DNA from: CAWBJP01 sp044867425
GTDB taxonomy: Bacteria > Actinomycetota > Acidimicrobiia > IMCC26256 > BP-133
Direction: 5' to 3'
NCBI GenBank assembly: GCA_044867425.1
Contig: JBIOUX010000152.1
Coordinates: 1-64,000 of the forward strand
Length of the DNA stretch: 64,000 nucleotides
Positions 17,024 to 26,090 of the stretch are shown here, piece after piece. The notes below the pieces were generated by a model. That model did no database searches, had not been told where the DNA came from, and was given only the letters and a program-made list of their open reading frames with translations. The translations under genes and the position numbers were made by a program. Each line of letters begins with the position of its first letter. Positions within the stretch are counted from its first letter, which is position 1.

Positions 17024-18454
17024 ATGGCCGCGACCGGGACAATCCCCCACCCCGGCGTCACCGCCGTGCGCCCCACTGCGTCCACGGATGGGGCCAGGCT
17101 TCCCTACGCCTGGCCGCTCTACGTCCTGTTCGTGGGCTTCCCCGTGTGGTGGTTCCTGGGGATGGGCTCGTTCATCTGGCCGATGATGGCCGTCCCCATG
17201 GGCTTCTCCCTGCTGGCCCGGGAGCGGGTCCGGGTTCCCCGGGGCTTCGGCCTCTACCTGCTGTTCTTCATGTGGATGCTGGCCTCCGCGCTCCAGATCA
17301 ACGGTCCCGACCGGATGATCGGCTTCGCCTTCCGGGCGATGCTCTACGGCTCGGCCGGCATCATCGGCCTTTACGTCTACAACGCCCCCAAGCGGCTGCT
17401 GCCCGACCACACCGTGGTCAAGGTCATGACCTTCTTCTGGGTCATCGTGGTGGCCGGCGGGCTGCTCGGGATCATGGCCCCCACCTGGGAGTTCTCCACG
17501 CTCATGGAGAAGCTCATCCCGGGGCGGCTCCTGGCCAACGACTTCGTGGCCACCCTCGTCCACCCCACCACGGCCCAGATCCAGACCTTCCTCGGCTACG
17601 AGGTCCCCCGGCCCCGGGCACCGTTCGTCTACACCAACGACTGGGGCGGCAACTACGCCCTGCTGGTGCCCTTCCTGGTCGCCGCCTGGTCGCAGATCCG
17701 CAGCCTCGCCCGCCGGAACCTGCTGCGCCTGCTGGCCGTCGTGTCCCTGCTGCCGGTGGTGTTCTCCCTCAACCGCATGCTGTGGGTCTGCCTGGTGGTG
17801 ACCGCCGTCTACGCCTCGGCCCGCTTCGCCATGCGGGGCCGCAAGGGCGGCATCCAGGGCGTCCTCGCCTTCGCCGCCGTCTTCCTCATGGTCTTCACCT
17901 TCGGCCCCACCCGCCAGCTCATCGACGACCGGATCGCCACCCCCCACTCCAACCAGGGCCGCACCATCCTCTACAAGGAGGCGGCCGACTCGGTGCAGAA
18001 GTCGCCCATGCTCGGCTACGGCGGCCCCCGGCCCTCCCAGGCCAACCCCAACCTGCCGTCGGTGGGCACCCAAGGCCAGTTCTGGCTGGTGCTGTTCTCC
18101 CACGGCATCCCCGGCGCGCTGCTCTTCGTCTCCTTCTTTGTCTACGCCTGCTGGCGAACCCGCAAGGCCCGATCGCAGATCGCCCTGTGGTGCCACGTGG
18201 TGGTGCTGCTGGCCCTCATCCAGATGCCCTTCTACGGGCTCCTCCCCAGCCAGCTCGTCATCATCATGGTCGCCATCGCCCTGGCCTCCCGGGAGGCCAT
18301 CGACCCCGACCCGACCGTGACCTTCGTGGAGCGCGCCGCGCCCCGGCCCGACGACGTGGTGGTGGCGGCCGCCGCCCTCACCAACGGGCGGGCCCGGCCG
18401 CTCAGCCCGTCCGATGGAAACGGCTCCTCCGGGGGCCACGAGCCACCGCTATGA
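17024..18454 (+). CDS. O-antigen ligase/polymerase-like membrane protein
   Basis: Integral membrane protein of 476 residues with about 10-12 helices and one long external loop between roughly residues 165 and 210, the topology of Wzy/WaaL proteins. These polymerise or ligate lipid-linked repeat units on the outer face of the membrane. The ATG at 17024 was preferred to a TTG two codons upstream because CTGGAG lies 8 nt before it. It follows the GT2 gene after 68 bp, one of two real gaps in the cluster, so it may have its own promoter. The tail is hydrophilic, and its TGA overlaps the next ATG. Confidence 0.8.
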   Translation: MAATGTIPHPGVTAVRPTASTDGARLPYAWPLYVLFVGFPVWWFLGMGSFIWPMMAVPMGFSLLARERVRVPRGFGLYLLFFMWMLASALQINGPDRMIGFAFRAMLYGSAGIIGLYVYNAPKRLLPDHTVVKVMTFFWVIVVAGGLLGIMAPTWEFSTLMEKLIPGRLLANDFVATLVHPTTAQIQTFLGYEVPRPRAPFVYTNDWGGNYALLVPFLVAAWSQIRSLARRNLLRLLAVVSLLPVVFSLNRMLWVCLVVTAVYASARFAMRGRKGGIQGVLAFAAVFLMVFTFGPTRQLIDDRIATPHSNQGRTILYKEAADSVQKSPMLGYGGPRPSQANPNLPSVGTQGQFWLVLFSHGIPGALLFVSFFVYACWRTRKARSQIALWCHVVVLLALIQMPFYGLLPSQLVIIMVAIALASREAIDPDPTVTFVERAAPRPDDVVVAAAALTNGRARPLSPSDGNGSSGGHEPPL

Positions 18455-19815
18455 GCCAGGGGACGACCGCCGTGGCCGACTCCGGGGACCGGGGTGTCCC
18501 CGAAAACACAGCGGGTCGGGGTGTCCCCGAAAACACAGCGGCTCGGGGCGTCCCCTACCGTTCTCCCGGCGCACTGCCCACGTCAGGGCTGGAATGGGCC
18601 TGCCGGCTCCTGTGGGGGGAACACCCCGCCGTGGCCGTCGCCCGTCGCCGGCGCCGGCTCCCGGCCGGCTTCCGCCCCACCGAGTCCTACCTCGTGCTGC
18701 CCAAGGCGGCCAACCCCCGCCTCCTGGTGCCGCTCGGCGCCCCCCGGGCGGCCGCCGCCGCCCTGGCCCGCAACCACGACGCCACCTCCCGCAAGTCCCG
18801 TCTGGTGAAGGCGGCGTTGGGGCTGGGCGTGCGCCTGCGGGTGGCCCAGCGGCTCCTGCCCGCCCGGGTCGAGATCGGCGTGGCCGAGGGGCTGCCCGCC
18901 ACCGACCGGGGCGCCGCCCTGCTCTCCGACCAGCTGCGGGACATCTTCGGCCGGCGCGACCTGGAGATGGCCGTCATCCTCGGGCCGGCCCGCCTCAACC
19001 GCAAGCCCGTCCTCCAGGTGCTCTCCGGGGAGGGAGAGGTGCTGGGTTACGTGAAGGCGGCCTGGAACGACCTCACCCGATCCCTGGTGCGCAACGAGGC
19101 CGCCGTGCTCGGCCGCCTGGGCGGCGAACCCCGCAACACGTTCGTGGCGCCCCGCCTCCTCCACCACGGAACCTTCGGCGGCCTGGAGCTGCTGGCCGCC
19201 TCGCCCCTGCCCAACGCCGTGCGCCCGGAGCAGTCCCAGGTGTTCGACCCCCCGCTGCCGGTCATCACCGAGATCGCCCGCCTGGGCGACGTGCACGCCG
19301 CGCCCCTGGCCGCCAGCGACTACTGGCGGGGGGTTGTCGAGCGCCTGGGGGCCCGGGAAGGCCTCGTTCCGCCCGGAACTGACGACCCGCTGAAGGCCGT
19401 CGTGGCCCACGTTCAGGCCCGGCACGGGGCCACCGATCTGCGCTTCGGGACCTGGCACGGCGACTTCACCCCCTGGAACATGGCCCGTCTCGAGGACGGC
19501 ATCTTCGTGTGGGACTGGGAGCGCTGCGGACCCGCGCCGGTGGGTCTCGATCTTCTGCATTTCCTCTTTCAGAGCACATGCCGCTTCGAGGGCAGGAACC
19601 CGGCGCGATCCGTCGAAATCTGTCGGGAGCGCACCCCGGGCCTGCTTCCGCTGCTTGACGTCCCCATGGGCTCGGAAGACGCGCTGTGGTCCGTGTACCG
19701 GATGGAGTTGCTGTTCCGCTACGAGGAGGCCGGCCTCGCCGGCGTCCTGGAGCGGCGGAGCCGCATCCATCAGGGAATCCTCGAGCTGTTCGAGTCTGAG
19801 ATGGAGGCCAGCTGA
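18451..19815 (+). CDS. Aminoglycoside-phosphotransferase-like (APH) kinase in polysaccharide cluster
   Basis: The protein has 454 residues. The C-terminal half has the APH/choline-kinase catalytic loop WHGDFTPWNM near residues 335-344 and the metal-binding DWE in VWDWERCG about 15 residues later. The N-terminal 190 residues are unlike standard APH proteins and form a separate domain. Residues 11-35 contain RGVPENTAG, RGVPENTAA and RGVP, encoded by a GC-rich tandem repeat (18490-18555). ATG 18451 overlaps the polymerase stop; the TGA overlaps the next ATG. The kinase may phosphorylate a sugar or lipid-linked intermediate; drug resistance is unlikely in this setting. The function is inferred from context. 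Confidence 0.7.
   Translation: MSQGTTAVADSGDRGVPENTAGRGVPENTAARGVPYRSPGALPTSGLEWACRLLWGEHPAVAVARRRRRLPAGFRPTESYLVLPKAANPRLLVPLGAPRAAAAALARNHDATSRKSRLVKAALGLGVRLRVAQRLLPARVEIGVAEGLPATDRGAALLSDQLRDIFGRRDLEMAVILGPARLNRKPVLQVLSGEGEVLGYVKAAWNDLTRSLVRNEAAVLGRLGGEPRNTFVAPRLLHHGTFGGLELLAASPLPNAVRPEQSQVFDPPLPVITEIARLGDVHAAPLAASDYWRGVVERLGAREGLVPPGTDDPLKAVVAHVQARHGATDLRFGTWHGDFTPWNMARLEDGIFVWDWERCGPAPVGLDLLHFLFQSTCRFEGRNPARSVEICRERTPGLLPLLDVPMGSEDALWSVYRMELLFRYEEAGLAGVLERRSRIHQGILELFESEMEAS
18490..18555. repeat. Tandem palindromic repeat inside coding region (27-bp period)
   Basis: CGGGGTGTCCCCGAAAACAC is repeated at 18490 and 18517, followed by a third partial copy (CGGGGCGTCCCC) at 18544. The 27-bp period keeps frame and encodes 9-residue repeats. 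With the preceding CCGGGGAC it can form a stem-loop. A close match occurs at 57286-57306. Confidence 0.8.
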
Positions 19816-22268
19816 TGCCGTCAACCCCCCTCCTGCGCCGGGCACGGCGCCCTCGCCGGGCGCTGGTCCTGGCCTTGGCCGTGGGCCTCACGCTCGCCGG
19901 CCAGGCCGAGGCCCAGGTCGGCTTCGAAGCCGGCGTCAGCAAGTTCCACCACCCCACCTGGGGCACCAACCGCCTCGACCCCACCCCCTACTCCGCCCGG
20001 GTGTGGGACATCGTCGTCAACGGCAACACCGCCTACATCGGCGGTGAGTTCACCTCCCTGGCCCCCACCCTGGAGCTGGCCGGCGCCATCGACGGCGCCA
20101 GCGGCCTGCCCCAGCCCGGCTTCCCCAAGCTGGAGAGCGGCGAGGTGAAGGTGGCCGTGCCCGACGGCGTGGGCGGCTGGTACATCGGCGGCAACTTCAA
20201 GATCTCCCTCGGCCCCGCCGATGCCCGCGTGGCCCTGGCCCGCATCCGGGCCGACGGCAGCGTCGACCCCCAGTGGAAGCCACAGCTCGCCGCCCAGCAG
20301 CAGGCCCCCAGCACCGTCTGGGCCCTGGCCGTCTGGGGCTCCTACGTCTACATCGGCGGTGACTTCACCAAGTTCCAGGCCCCAGCAACCGGGGGCAGCG
20401 CCGCGGTCCGGAACCACCTGGCCCGGGCAAGCGCCAGCACCGGCACCATCGACGCCGGCTGGGACCCCTCGCCCGACGGCACCGTCGTGCGCAGCATCGC
20501 CGTCTCCCCCGACGGGACCATGGCCTACGTCGCCGGCGACTTCTCCACCATCAAGGGCGTGCCCCGCAACGGCCTGGCCGCCCTGCGGTCGGCCGGCGCC
20601 GCTGTCGAAGCCTGGGCCCCGGCCCTCTCCGGCGTGACCAGCATGGCCGTCTCCCCCGACAACTCCCGGATCTTCCTGGGCGGCTCCTCGCTGGCCGCCA
20701 CCGACCCGGTCGGCAACGTGGTGTGGAACCACGCCGGCCAGGTCAAGAGCCTGACCGTGGCCCGCAACGGCTCCACCGTCTACGCCGGCGGGGACTTCAC
20801 CAGCCTGGGTGGCCAGCCCCGGGACCACCTGGCCGCCGTCGACGTGGCCACCGGCGCCATCGACCCGTCGTGGCTGCCGTCGGCCAACAACCCGGTCGCC
20901 GCCGTCACCATGTCGGAGGACGGCTCCAAGGTCTACGTGGGCGGCGACTTCACCGACCTCCGGGGCCACCCCCGCAACCGCCTGGCCGCCGTCGACGCCG
21001 CCACCGGCACCGTCGAGGCCTGGGACCCCAACGCCAAGGACGGCACCATCGTCGCCCTGTCGGTGTCCGGTTCGCAGGTCTACGCCGGCGGGACGTTCAA
21101 GGGCCTGGGGGCGGTTCCCCGCAACATGCTGGGCGCCATCGACATCCAGAGCGGCGAGGCCCTGCCCTGGGCGCCGGTGATCAAGAACCTCGACAGCGCC
21201 GGGCGTCCCCTGCCCGAGCCGCCCATCGTGCAGGCACTGGTCCTGTCGGCCGACGGTTCCAAGGTCTACGTGGGCGGCAACTTCTCCCACGTCCTCGGCC
21301 CCGGCGGTGTCGACCTGGCCCGGGACAACCTGGTCGCCCTCGACGCCCAGACCGGTCTCGCCGATCCCAACTTCAAGCCCGGCGCCCTCCAGGGCACGGT
21401 CCGCGCCCTGGCCATGAACGGCAACACTCTCTACGTGGGCGGGGATTTCAAGGAGGTGCGGGTCTCGGGCAGCGAGCAGGGCAGCAACCGTCCTGACAAC
21501 CCCTGCCCGGCGGCCAACCTCAACAAGGACTGCTTCCCGCAGGGCACCGGGGGCAAGTCGTCCCGCTGGGTCCGTGGCGGTCTCGTCGCCGCCTTCGACG
21601 GCACCACCGGGGTGCTCGAGGCCAACTACAACCAGACGCCGGAGAGCAAGGGCTGCGGCCTCATCGGCCAGGGCGGCAAGGACTGCGGCGCCGGCTTCGG
21701 AGCCGTCAAGGCCATCGTGATCGACCCCATCCGCGGCTACCTCTACGCCGGCGGCACCTTCTCCGAGCTGGGCGGCCAGCTGGGCCTGTACTCGGCCAAC
21801 CTCGCCGACGGATCCTTCACCTCCTGGCAGCCCAACATCGACTTCCCCGCCTTCGACCTCGACCTGTTCAAGGGCGACAACTTCCAGACCCTGTTCGTCG
21901 CCGCCGGCGGCGCCGGCGGTCACCTGATGGCCTACCGGCCCCACACGGCCAACACCCAAACGCTGTGGGACCGGCGCTTCGACGGGGACTCCACCTCCGT
22001 GGACTCCTCGGCCACCACCGTCTACTCGGGCGGCCACTACGACTTCATCGACGGTGGCGCCTACCGGCGCAAGCACGCCGCCGCCGTGAGCGTCGACGGG
22101 GCCATCGCCGTCAACTGGGACCCCGAGATCGACACCGCCACCGGCGTCTTCACCGTCGAGGTCGTGCCCGGCCGGGCCGTCCTCTACGGCGGCGAGTTCT
22201 CCCGGATCAACCGCCGGCCCCAGCCCGGGTACGGCGAGTTCCTGCCGCTGCCCGGTCGCGAGCCCTAG
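19815..22268 (+). CDS. Secreted beta-propeller/delta-60-type repeat protein
   Basis: Large exported protein of 817 residues. A basic N-region and hydrophobic core end in GQAEAQ near residue 34, a signal peptide. The rest is built from at least ten repeats of about 45 residues with the pattern VYVGGDFT, a short loop, then PRNRLAAVDAATG and a W-x-P end, typical of beta-propeller blades and delta-60 repeats. There is no membrane anchor or sorting signal. A Cys-containing insert lies around residues 570-620. It starts on the last base of the kinase stop (TGATG), so it is translated with the polysaccharide genes. It may bind or organise the exported polymer; that is inference. Confidence 0.8.
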   Translation: MPSTPLLRRARRPRRALVLALAVGLTLAGQAEAQVGFEAGVSKFHHPTWGTNRLDPTPYSARVWDIVVNGNTAYIGGEFTSLAPTLELAGAIDGASGLPQPGFPKLESGEVKVAVPDGVGGWYIGGNFKISLGPADARVALARIRADGSVDPQWKPQLAAQQQAPSTVWALAVWGSYVYIGGDFTKFQAPATGGSAAVRNHLARASASTGTIDAGWDPSPDGTVVRSIAVSPDGTMAYVAGDFSTIKGVPRNGLAALRSAGAAVEAWAPALSGVTSMAVSPDNSRIFLGGSSLAATDPVGNVVWNHAGQVKSLTVARNGSTVYAGGDFTSLGGQPRDHLAAVDVATGAIDPSWLPSANNPVAAVTMSEDGSKVYVGGDFTDLRGHPRNRLAAVDAATGTVEAWDPNAKDGTIVALSVSGSQVYAGGTFKGLGAVPRNMLGAIDIQSGEALPWAPVIKNLDSAGRPLPEPPIVQALVLSADGSKVYVGGNFSHVLGPGGVDLARDNLVALDAQTGLADPNFKPGALQGTVRALAMNGNTLYVGGDFKEVRVSGSEQGSNRPDNPCPAANLNKDCFPQGTGGKSSRWVRGGLVAAFDGTTGVLEANYNQTPESKGCGLIGQGGKDCGAGFGAVKAIVIDPIRGYLYAGGTFSELGGQLGLYSANLADGSFTSWQPNIDFPAFDLDLFKGDNFQTLFVAAGGAGGHLMAYRPHTANTQTLWDRRFDGDSTSVDSSATTVYSGGHYDFIDGGAYRRKHAAAVSVDGAIAVNWDPEIDTATGVFTVEVVPGRAVLYGGEFSRINRRPQPGYGEFLPLPGREP

Positions 22269-22328
22269 ACCGTCCGCCCGACACCGCTGTCGAGCCCACC
22301 ACCACGTCCGCGCAGAAGAGAGAATCCG

Positions 22329-23231
22329 ATGATGACCGACAAGGAACTGGCCAGCGCCGCCACCGTGCGGGACGCCAGCCCCGTGACCTGGAAGACCCGG
22401 GCCAAGCGGGCCGCCCGCCTCTACACGGTGCCCACCGCCGGGCTGCGGCCGGCGCCGGAGTTCCTCATCATCGGGGCGCAGCGCTGCGGGACGACCTCGC
22501 TCTACAAGTACCTGGCCCAGCATCCCCAGTTCCGCTCCGCCACCCTGCGGACCAAGGGCGTGCACTTCTTCGACACCCGCTTCGAGCGGGGCCTGCCCTG
22601 GTACCGGGCCCACTTCCCCACCTCCATGTACCGGGCGTGGTTCCGGGCCCGGACGGGCGCCGACCTGGTGACCGGTGAGGCCAGCCCCTACTACCTGTTC
22701 CACCCCCACGTGCCCTACCGCATCGCCCGCCATCTGCCCCAGGTCAAGCTCATCGTCATGCTGCGCGACCCCATCGAACGGGCCTACTCGCAGTGGCAGC
22801 ACGAGCTGTCCCGGGGCTTCGAGCACGCCGCCACCTTCGAGGAGGCCCTCGGCCGGGAGCCCGGGCGCCTGGCGGGCGAGGTGGAGCGGATGGAGGCCGA
22901 CCCCGACTACAAGAGCCACAGCCACCAGCACCACTCCTACATGGCCCGCAGCCGTTACGCCGACCAGCTCGACGTGTACCGCTCGCAGTTCCCCGCCAGC
23001 CAGATCCACGCCGTCAAGGCGGAGGACTTCTTCTCCGACCCGGCCGAAGAATACGCCCGGGTGCTCGAGTTCCTGGGCCTGTCGCCCTTCGCCCTGTCGG
23101 ACTACAAGAAGCACAACGGCTACAAGCGCACGGCCATGCACCCCGACACCCGCGCCCGCCTCGAGAAGCACTTCGCCGACTCCAACCGCCGCCTGGTGGA
23201 GATGCTCGGCCCCCGCTTCTCCTGGGACTGA
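22329..23231 (+). CDS. Sulfotransferase, heparan N-sulfotransferase-like (cluster copy 2)
   Basis: PAPS-dependent sulfotransferase of 300 residues. The 5'-phosphosulfate loop FLIIGAQRCGTTSLYKYL lies near residues 44-61 and the 3'-phosphate site is LIVMLRDPIERAYSQW. The block KGVHFFD is typical of the bacterial relatives of heparan N-deacetylase/N-sulfotransferase. It differs clearly from the first sulfotransferase of the cluster, so two different positions may be sulfated. ATG 22329 follows the propeller gene after 60 bp and its TGA overlaps the flippase ATG. Cytoplasmic. Confidence 0.88.
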   Translation: MMTDKELASAATVRDASPVTWKTRAKRAARLYTVPTAGLRPAPEFLIIGAQRCGTTSLYKYLAQHPQFRSATLRTKGVHFFDTRFERGLPWYRAHFPTSMYRAWFRARTGADLVTGEASPYYLFHPHVPYRIARHLPQVKLIVMLRDPIERAYSQWQHELSRGFEHAATFEEALGREPGRLAGEVERMEADPDYKSHSHQHHSYMARSRYADQLDVYRSQFPASQIHAVKAEDFFSDPAEEYARVLEFLGLSPFALSDYKKHNGYKRTAMHPDTRARLEKHFADSNRRLVEMLGPRFSWD

Positions 23232-24865
23232 TGGCGGCGCCGACGGCCACGGCCGACACCGAAGCAGAAACCGTTACGGAACGCGGGGCCGGCCCCGGAT
23301 CGGCCGAGTCCCGCGCCGACCTGGGCAGCCTGGCCCGGGGCGGGATGCTCAACCTGGTCGGCGCCGCGGCCAGCGGGGTGCTGACCTTCGGGCTCGTCCT
23401 CGTCCTCACCAACAGCCTCGGTCCGGCCGGCTACGGGGCGTTCGCCTCGGCCCTGGGCCTGTTCACCATCCTGTCCCGCACCGGCGAGCTGGGCGCCGAC
23501 ACCGGCCTGGTGCGGACCGTGGCCCGCCTCAAGGCCAGAGGCCGGCCCCAGGACATTCGCCCCACCCTCCTCGTGGCCCTGGCGCCCGTGCTCATGGTGA
23601 CCACCCTGCTCGGAATCGCGCTGTGGCTGTGGGCCCCGGAGCTCGCCACCGTCTTCGGGAAGGGCAAGGGCAGCGGCCAGATCGCCGACTTCGCCCGCAT
23701 CTTCGCCTTCTTCCTGCCCCCCTCGGCCGCCACCCTGGTGGCGCTGTCGGGGACGCGGGGCTTCGGCACCATGATCCCGTCGGTGCTGGTGGACAAGATC
23801 GGCCGCCCCGCCCTCCAACCGCTGCTGGCCCTGGTGGTGGTGGCCGGCGGGATGGGGACGACGGCCGTGGCCCTGGCCTTCGCCGTACCCCTGGCCGTCG
23901 CCTTCGCCGCCGCCCTGGGCTGGCTGGTCGTGCTGCTGCGCAAGGCCGAGCGTCAGGCGGCCCGCAAGGGCACGGACGGCGCCCCCCGGCCCACCGGTGA
24001 GCTGGCCGTCCGGTTCTGGCGCTTCACCGCCCCCCGGGGTTTCGCCGGCATCTTCCAGGTCACCACCCTGTGGCTCAACACGCTGCTCCTGGGGGGGATC
24101 GGCTCCACCCGGGAAGCCGGGATCTTCAACGCCGCCACCCGCTACATCACCGCCGGGTTGATGGTGGGGGTGGCCATCCAGCAGGTCCTCCAGCCCAAGC
24201 TGGCCGAGCTGCTGGCCCTGGGCGACAAGCGCCGGGCCAAAGAGGTGTACCAGGCGTCGACGGCCTGGCTGGTCACCGCCGTGTGGCCCCTGTACCTCAG
24301 CTTCGCCCTCTTCTCCCCCGCCCTGCTGCGGGTCTTCGGCGGCGAGTTCAAGGCGGGCGAGAGCGTGCTCGTGGTCCTCGGTCTCACCATGCTGGTGGCC
24401 ACCGGGGTGGGAACCGTGGACGTGGTGCTGCTCATGGGGGGCCGGAGCTCCTGGAACCTCTACAACACCATCGCCGGCCTGACCGCCCAGATCGGCCTCA
24501 ACCTCCTCCTCATCCCCCCGTTCGGCGTCACCGGGGCGGCCATGGCCTGGGCGGCGAGCATCCTCATCAACAACCTGGCCCCCCTGGCCCAGGTGTGGAA
24601 GTTCATGGGCCTGCACCCCTTCGGGCGAGGCTTCCGGCGGGTGGCCCCCATCGCCCTGGTCTGCTACGGCGGGACCGGGCTGGCCCTGCGGCTGGTCTTC
24701 GGGGCCTCGATCCCCGCCTTGATCGTCTTCGAGATCGTCGGCGGACTCCTCTACCTGGCGGCGCTCATCCGCTTCCGCCACGAGTTGGAGCTGCCCGTGT
24801 TGTGGTCGGAGCTGCGGCGGCGCCGGGGGGACCGCCGCGCCCGACCCACCCCCGCCGCCAGCTAG
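23231..24865 (+). CDS. Polysaccharide flippase (Wzx/MATE-like, MOP superfamily)
   Basis: Integral membrane protein of 544 residues with about 14 helices after a hydrophilic N-terminal segment of 35 residues. The first helices (LARGGMLNLVGAAASGVLTF, then LTNSLGPAGYGAF) follow the usual Wzx pattern. It would flip lipid-linked repeat units to the outer leaflet for the polymerase encoded at 17024. It starts at the last base of the sulfotransferase stop. It ends in a CTAG shared with the convergent dinB gene, closing the cluster. Confidence 0.88.
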   Translation: MAAPTATADTEAETVTERGAGPGSAESRADLGSLARGGMLNLVGAAASGVLTFGLVLVLTNSLGPAGYGAFASALGLFTILSRTGELGADTGLVRTVARLKARGRPQDIRPTLLVALAPVLMVTTLLGIALWLWAPELATVFGKGKGSGQIADFARIFAFFLPPSAATLVALSGTRGFGTMIPSVLVDKIGRPALQPLLALVVVAGGMGTTAVALAFAVPLAVAFAAALGWLVVLLRKAERQAARKGTDGAPRPTGELAVRFWRFTAPRGFAGIFQVTTLWLNTLLLGGIGSTREAGIFNAATRYITAGLMVGVAIQQVLQPKLAELLALGDKRRAKEVYQASTAWLVTAVWPLYLSFALFSPALLRVFGGEFKAGESVLVVLGLTMLVATGVGTVDVVLLMGGRSSWNLYNTIAGLTAQIGLNLLLIPPFGVTGAAMAWAASILINNLAPLAQVWKFMGLHPFGRGFRRVAPIALVCYGGTGLALRLVFGASIPALIVFEIVGGLLYLAALIRFRHELELPVLWSELRRRRGDRRARPTPAAS

Positions 24866-26085
24866 ACCACCCGACCGGGACCCGGGGTCCCGGCGGGGAA
24901 CGGAGGCAGCGGCGGGGAACCTCGCCCGGGGGGTTGTGCACCAGGAGCGTGCACAATCCCCACGGCGTCGTCGCCGAAGCGGGACTTCACCGCGTCGACG
25001 GCGCGCGCCACGGCGTCGTCCACCGGCACCTCGTCCAGAGCCAGCTGGCGGGCGGGGGCCGCGACGAGGTTGTGGACGGAGACGCCCAGGAGGCGCACCC
25101 CCCGTCCCAGCTCCGCCCGGGTCAGCAGCTCCGTCGCCTGGCGGGCGATGTCGGTGCCCGCCGACGTCGGCTCGGGGGTGGTGGCCGAGCGGGTGATGGT
25201 CTGGAAGTCGGGGTAGCGGACCTTGATGGTGACGGTCCGGCCCGCCATCCCGTGCTCGGCCAGGCGCTGCCCGACCCGCTCGGCCAGGCGCCGGGCCTCG
25301 GCCCGGAGGACCTCGGGGTCGTAGACGTCGCGGGGGAACGTCTCCTCGGCGCCGATGGACTTGGTCTCCCGGTCGGGCTCCACCGGGCGCTCGTCGCGGT
25401 TCCAGGCCAGCTCGTGGAGATGATGGCCGTGGGCCCGGCCCAGGGCGTCGATGAGGCTCGCCTCGGGGAGGGCGGCCAGGTCGCCGACGGTGCTCACGCC
25501 CAGGCGGGCCAGGCGCTGCTCGGTGGCCGGCCCGACACCCCACAGGCTCCGCAGGGGCAGGGGGTGGAGGAACCCGAGCTCGGTGCCGGCCTCGACCACC
25601 CGCATCCCGTCGGGCTTGGCCGCCTCGCTGGCCAGCTTGGCCACCAGCTTGGTGGTGGCCACCCCCACCGAGGCGGTGAGTCCTGTCTCGGCCCGCACCC
25701 GGGCCCGGATGGCGGCGCCGATCTCGATCCCGGTGCCGAAGAGCCGCCCGGCGCCGGTGACGTCCAGGAAGGCCTCGTCGAGGGCGATGGGTTCCACCAG
25801 GGGGGTGAAGGACCGGAAGATGGCCTGCACCTCGGCGCTGCGGGCCTGGTAGGCCTCGAAGCGGGGCGGGAGGACGATGGCCTGCGGGCACAGGCGGCGG
25901 GCCCGGGCCATGGGCATGGCGGAATGGGCGCCGTAGCGGCGGGCCTCGTAGGAGGCGGCCGCCACCACCCCCCGGGGGCCGGTGCCGCCGACCAGGACGG
26001 CCTTGCCGGCCAGGGCCGGGTTGTCCAGCACCTCCACCGACGCATAGAAGGCGTCGAGGTCGACGTGCAGGATGGTCCGGCTCAC
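24862..26085 (-). CDS. dinB: DNA polymerase IV (Y-family)
   Basis: Translesion DNA polymerase of 407 residues. The catalytic acidic residues are in LHVDLDAFYASVE near residue 10 and in ALDEAFLDVTG near residue 105; SYEARRYGAHSAMP is the family nucleotide-binding block. Helix-hairpin-helix and little-finger domains follow. The tail is rich in Pro and Gly and has no obvious clamp-binding motif. GTG start at 26085, 5 bp after the mannosyltransferase stop. Its stop shares CTAG with the convergent flippase gene. Confidence 0.93.
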   Translation of the reverse strand: MSRTILHVDLDAFYASVEVLDNPALAGKAVLVGGTGPRGVVAAASYEARRYGAHSAMPMARARRLCPQAIVLPPRFEAYQARSAEVQAIFRSFTPLVEPIALDEAFLDVTGAGRLFGTGIEIGAAIRARVRAETGLTASVGVATTKLVAKLASEAAKPDGMRVVEAGTELGFLHPLPLRSLWGVGPATEQRLARLGVSTVGDLAALPEASLIDALGRAHGHHLHELAWNRDERPVEPDRETKSIGAEETFPRDVYDPEVLRAEARRLAERVGQRLAEHGMAGRTVTIKVRYPDFQTITRSATTPEPTSAGTDIARQATELLTRAELGRGVRLLGVSVHNLVAAPARQLALDEVPVDDAVARAVDAVKSRFGDDAVGIVHAPGAQPPGRGSPPLPPFPAGTPGPGRVV

Positions 26086-26090
26086 GCCGT

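Noticed and set aside
16871..18439. 522-codon minus-strand frame opposite the O-antigen-ligase-like gene
   Set aside because: Very polar, His/Gly/Glu-rich translation without any motif; the plus strand gives a clean membrane protein.
19821..23171. 1116-codon minus-strand frame opposite the secreted repeat protein and sulfotransferase
   Set aside because: Its repeats mirror the coding repeats of the plus strand, and it spans two well-supported plus-strand genes. GC-driven lack of stops explains it.
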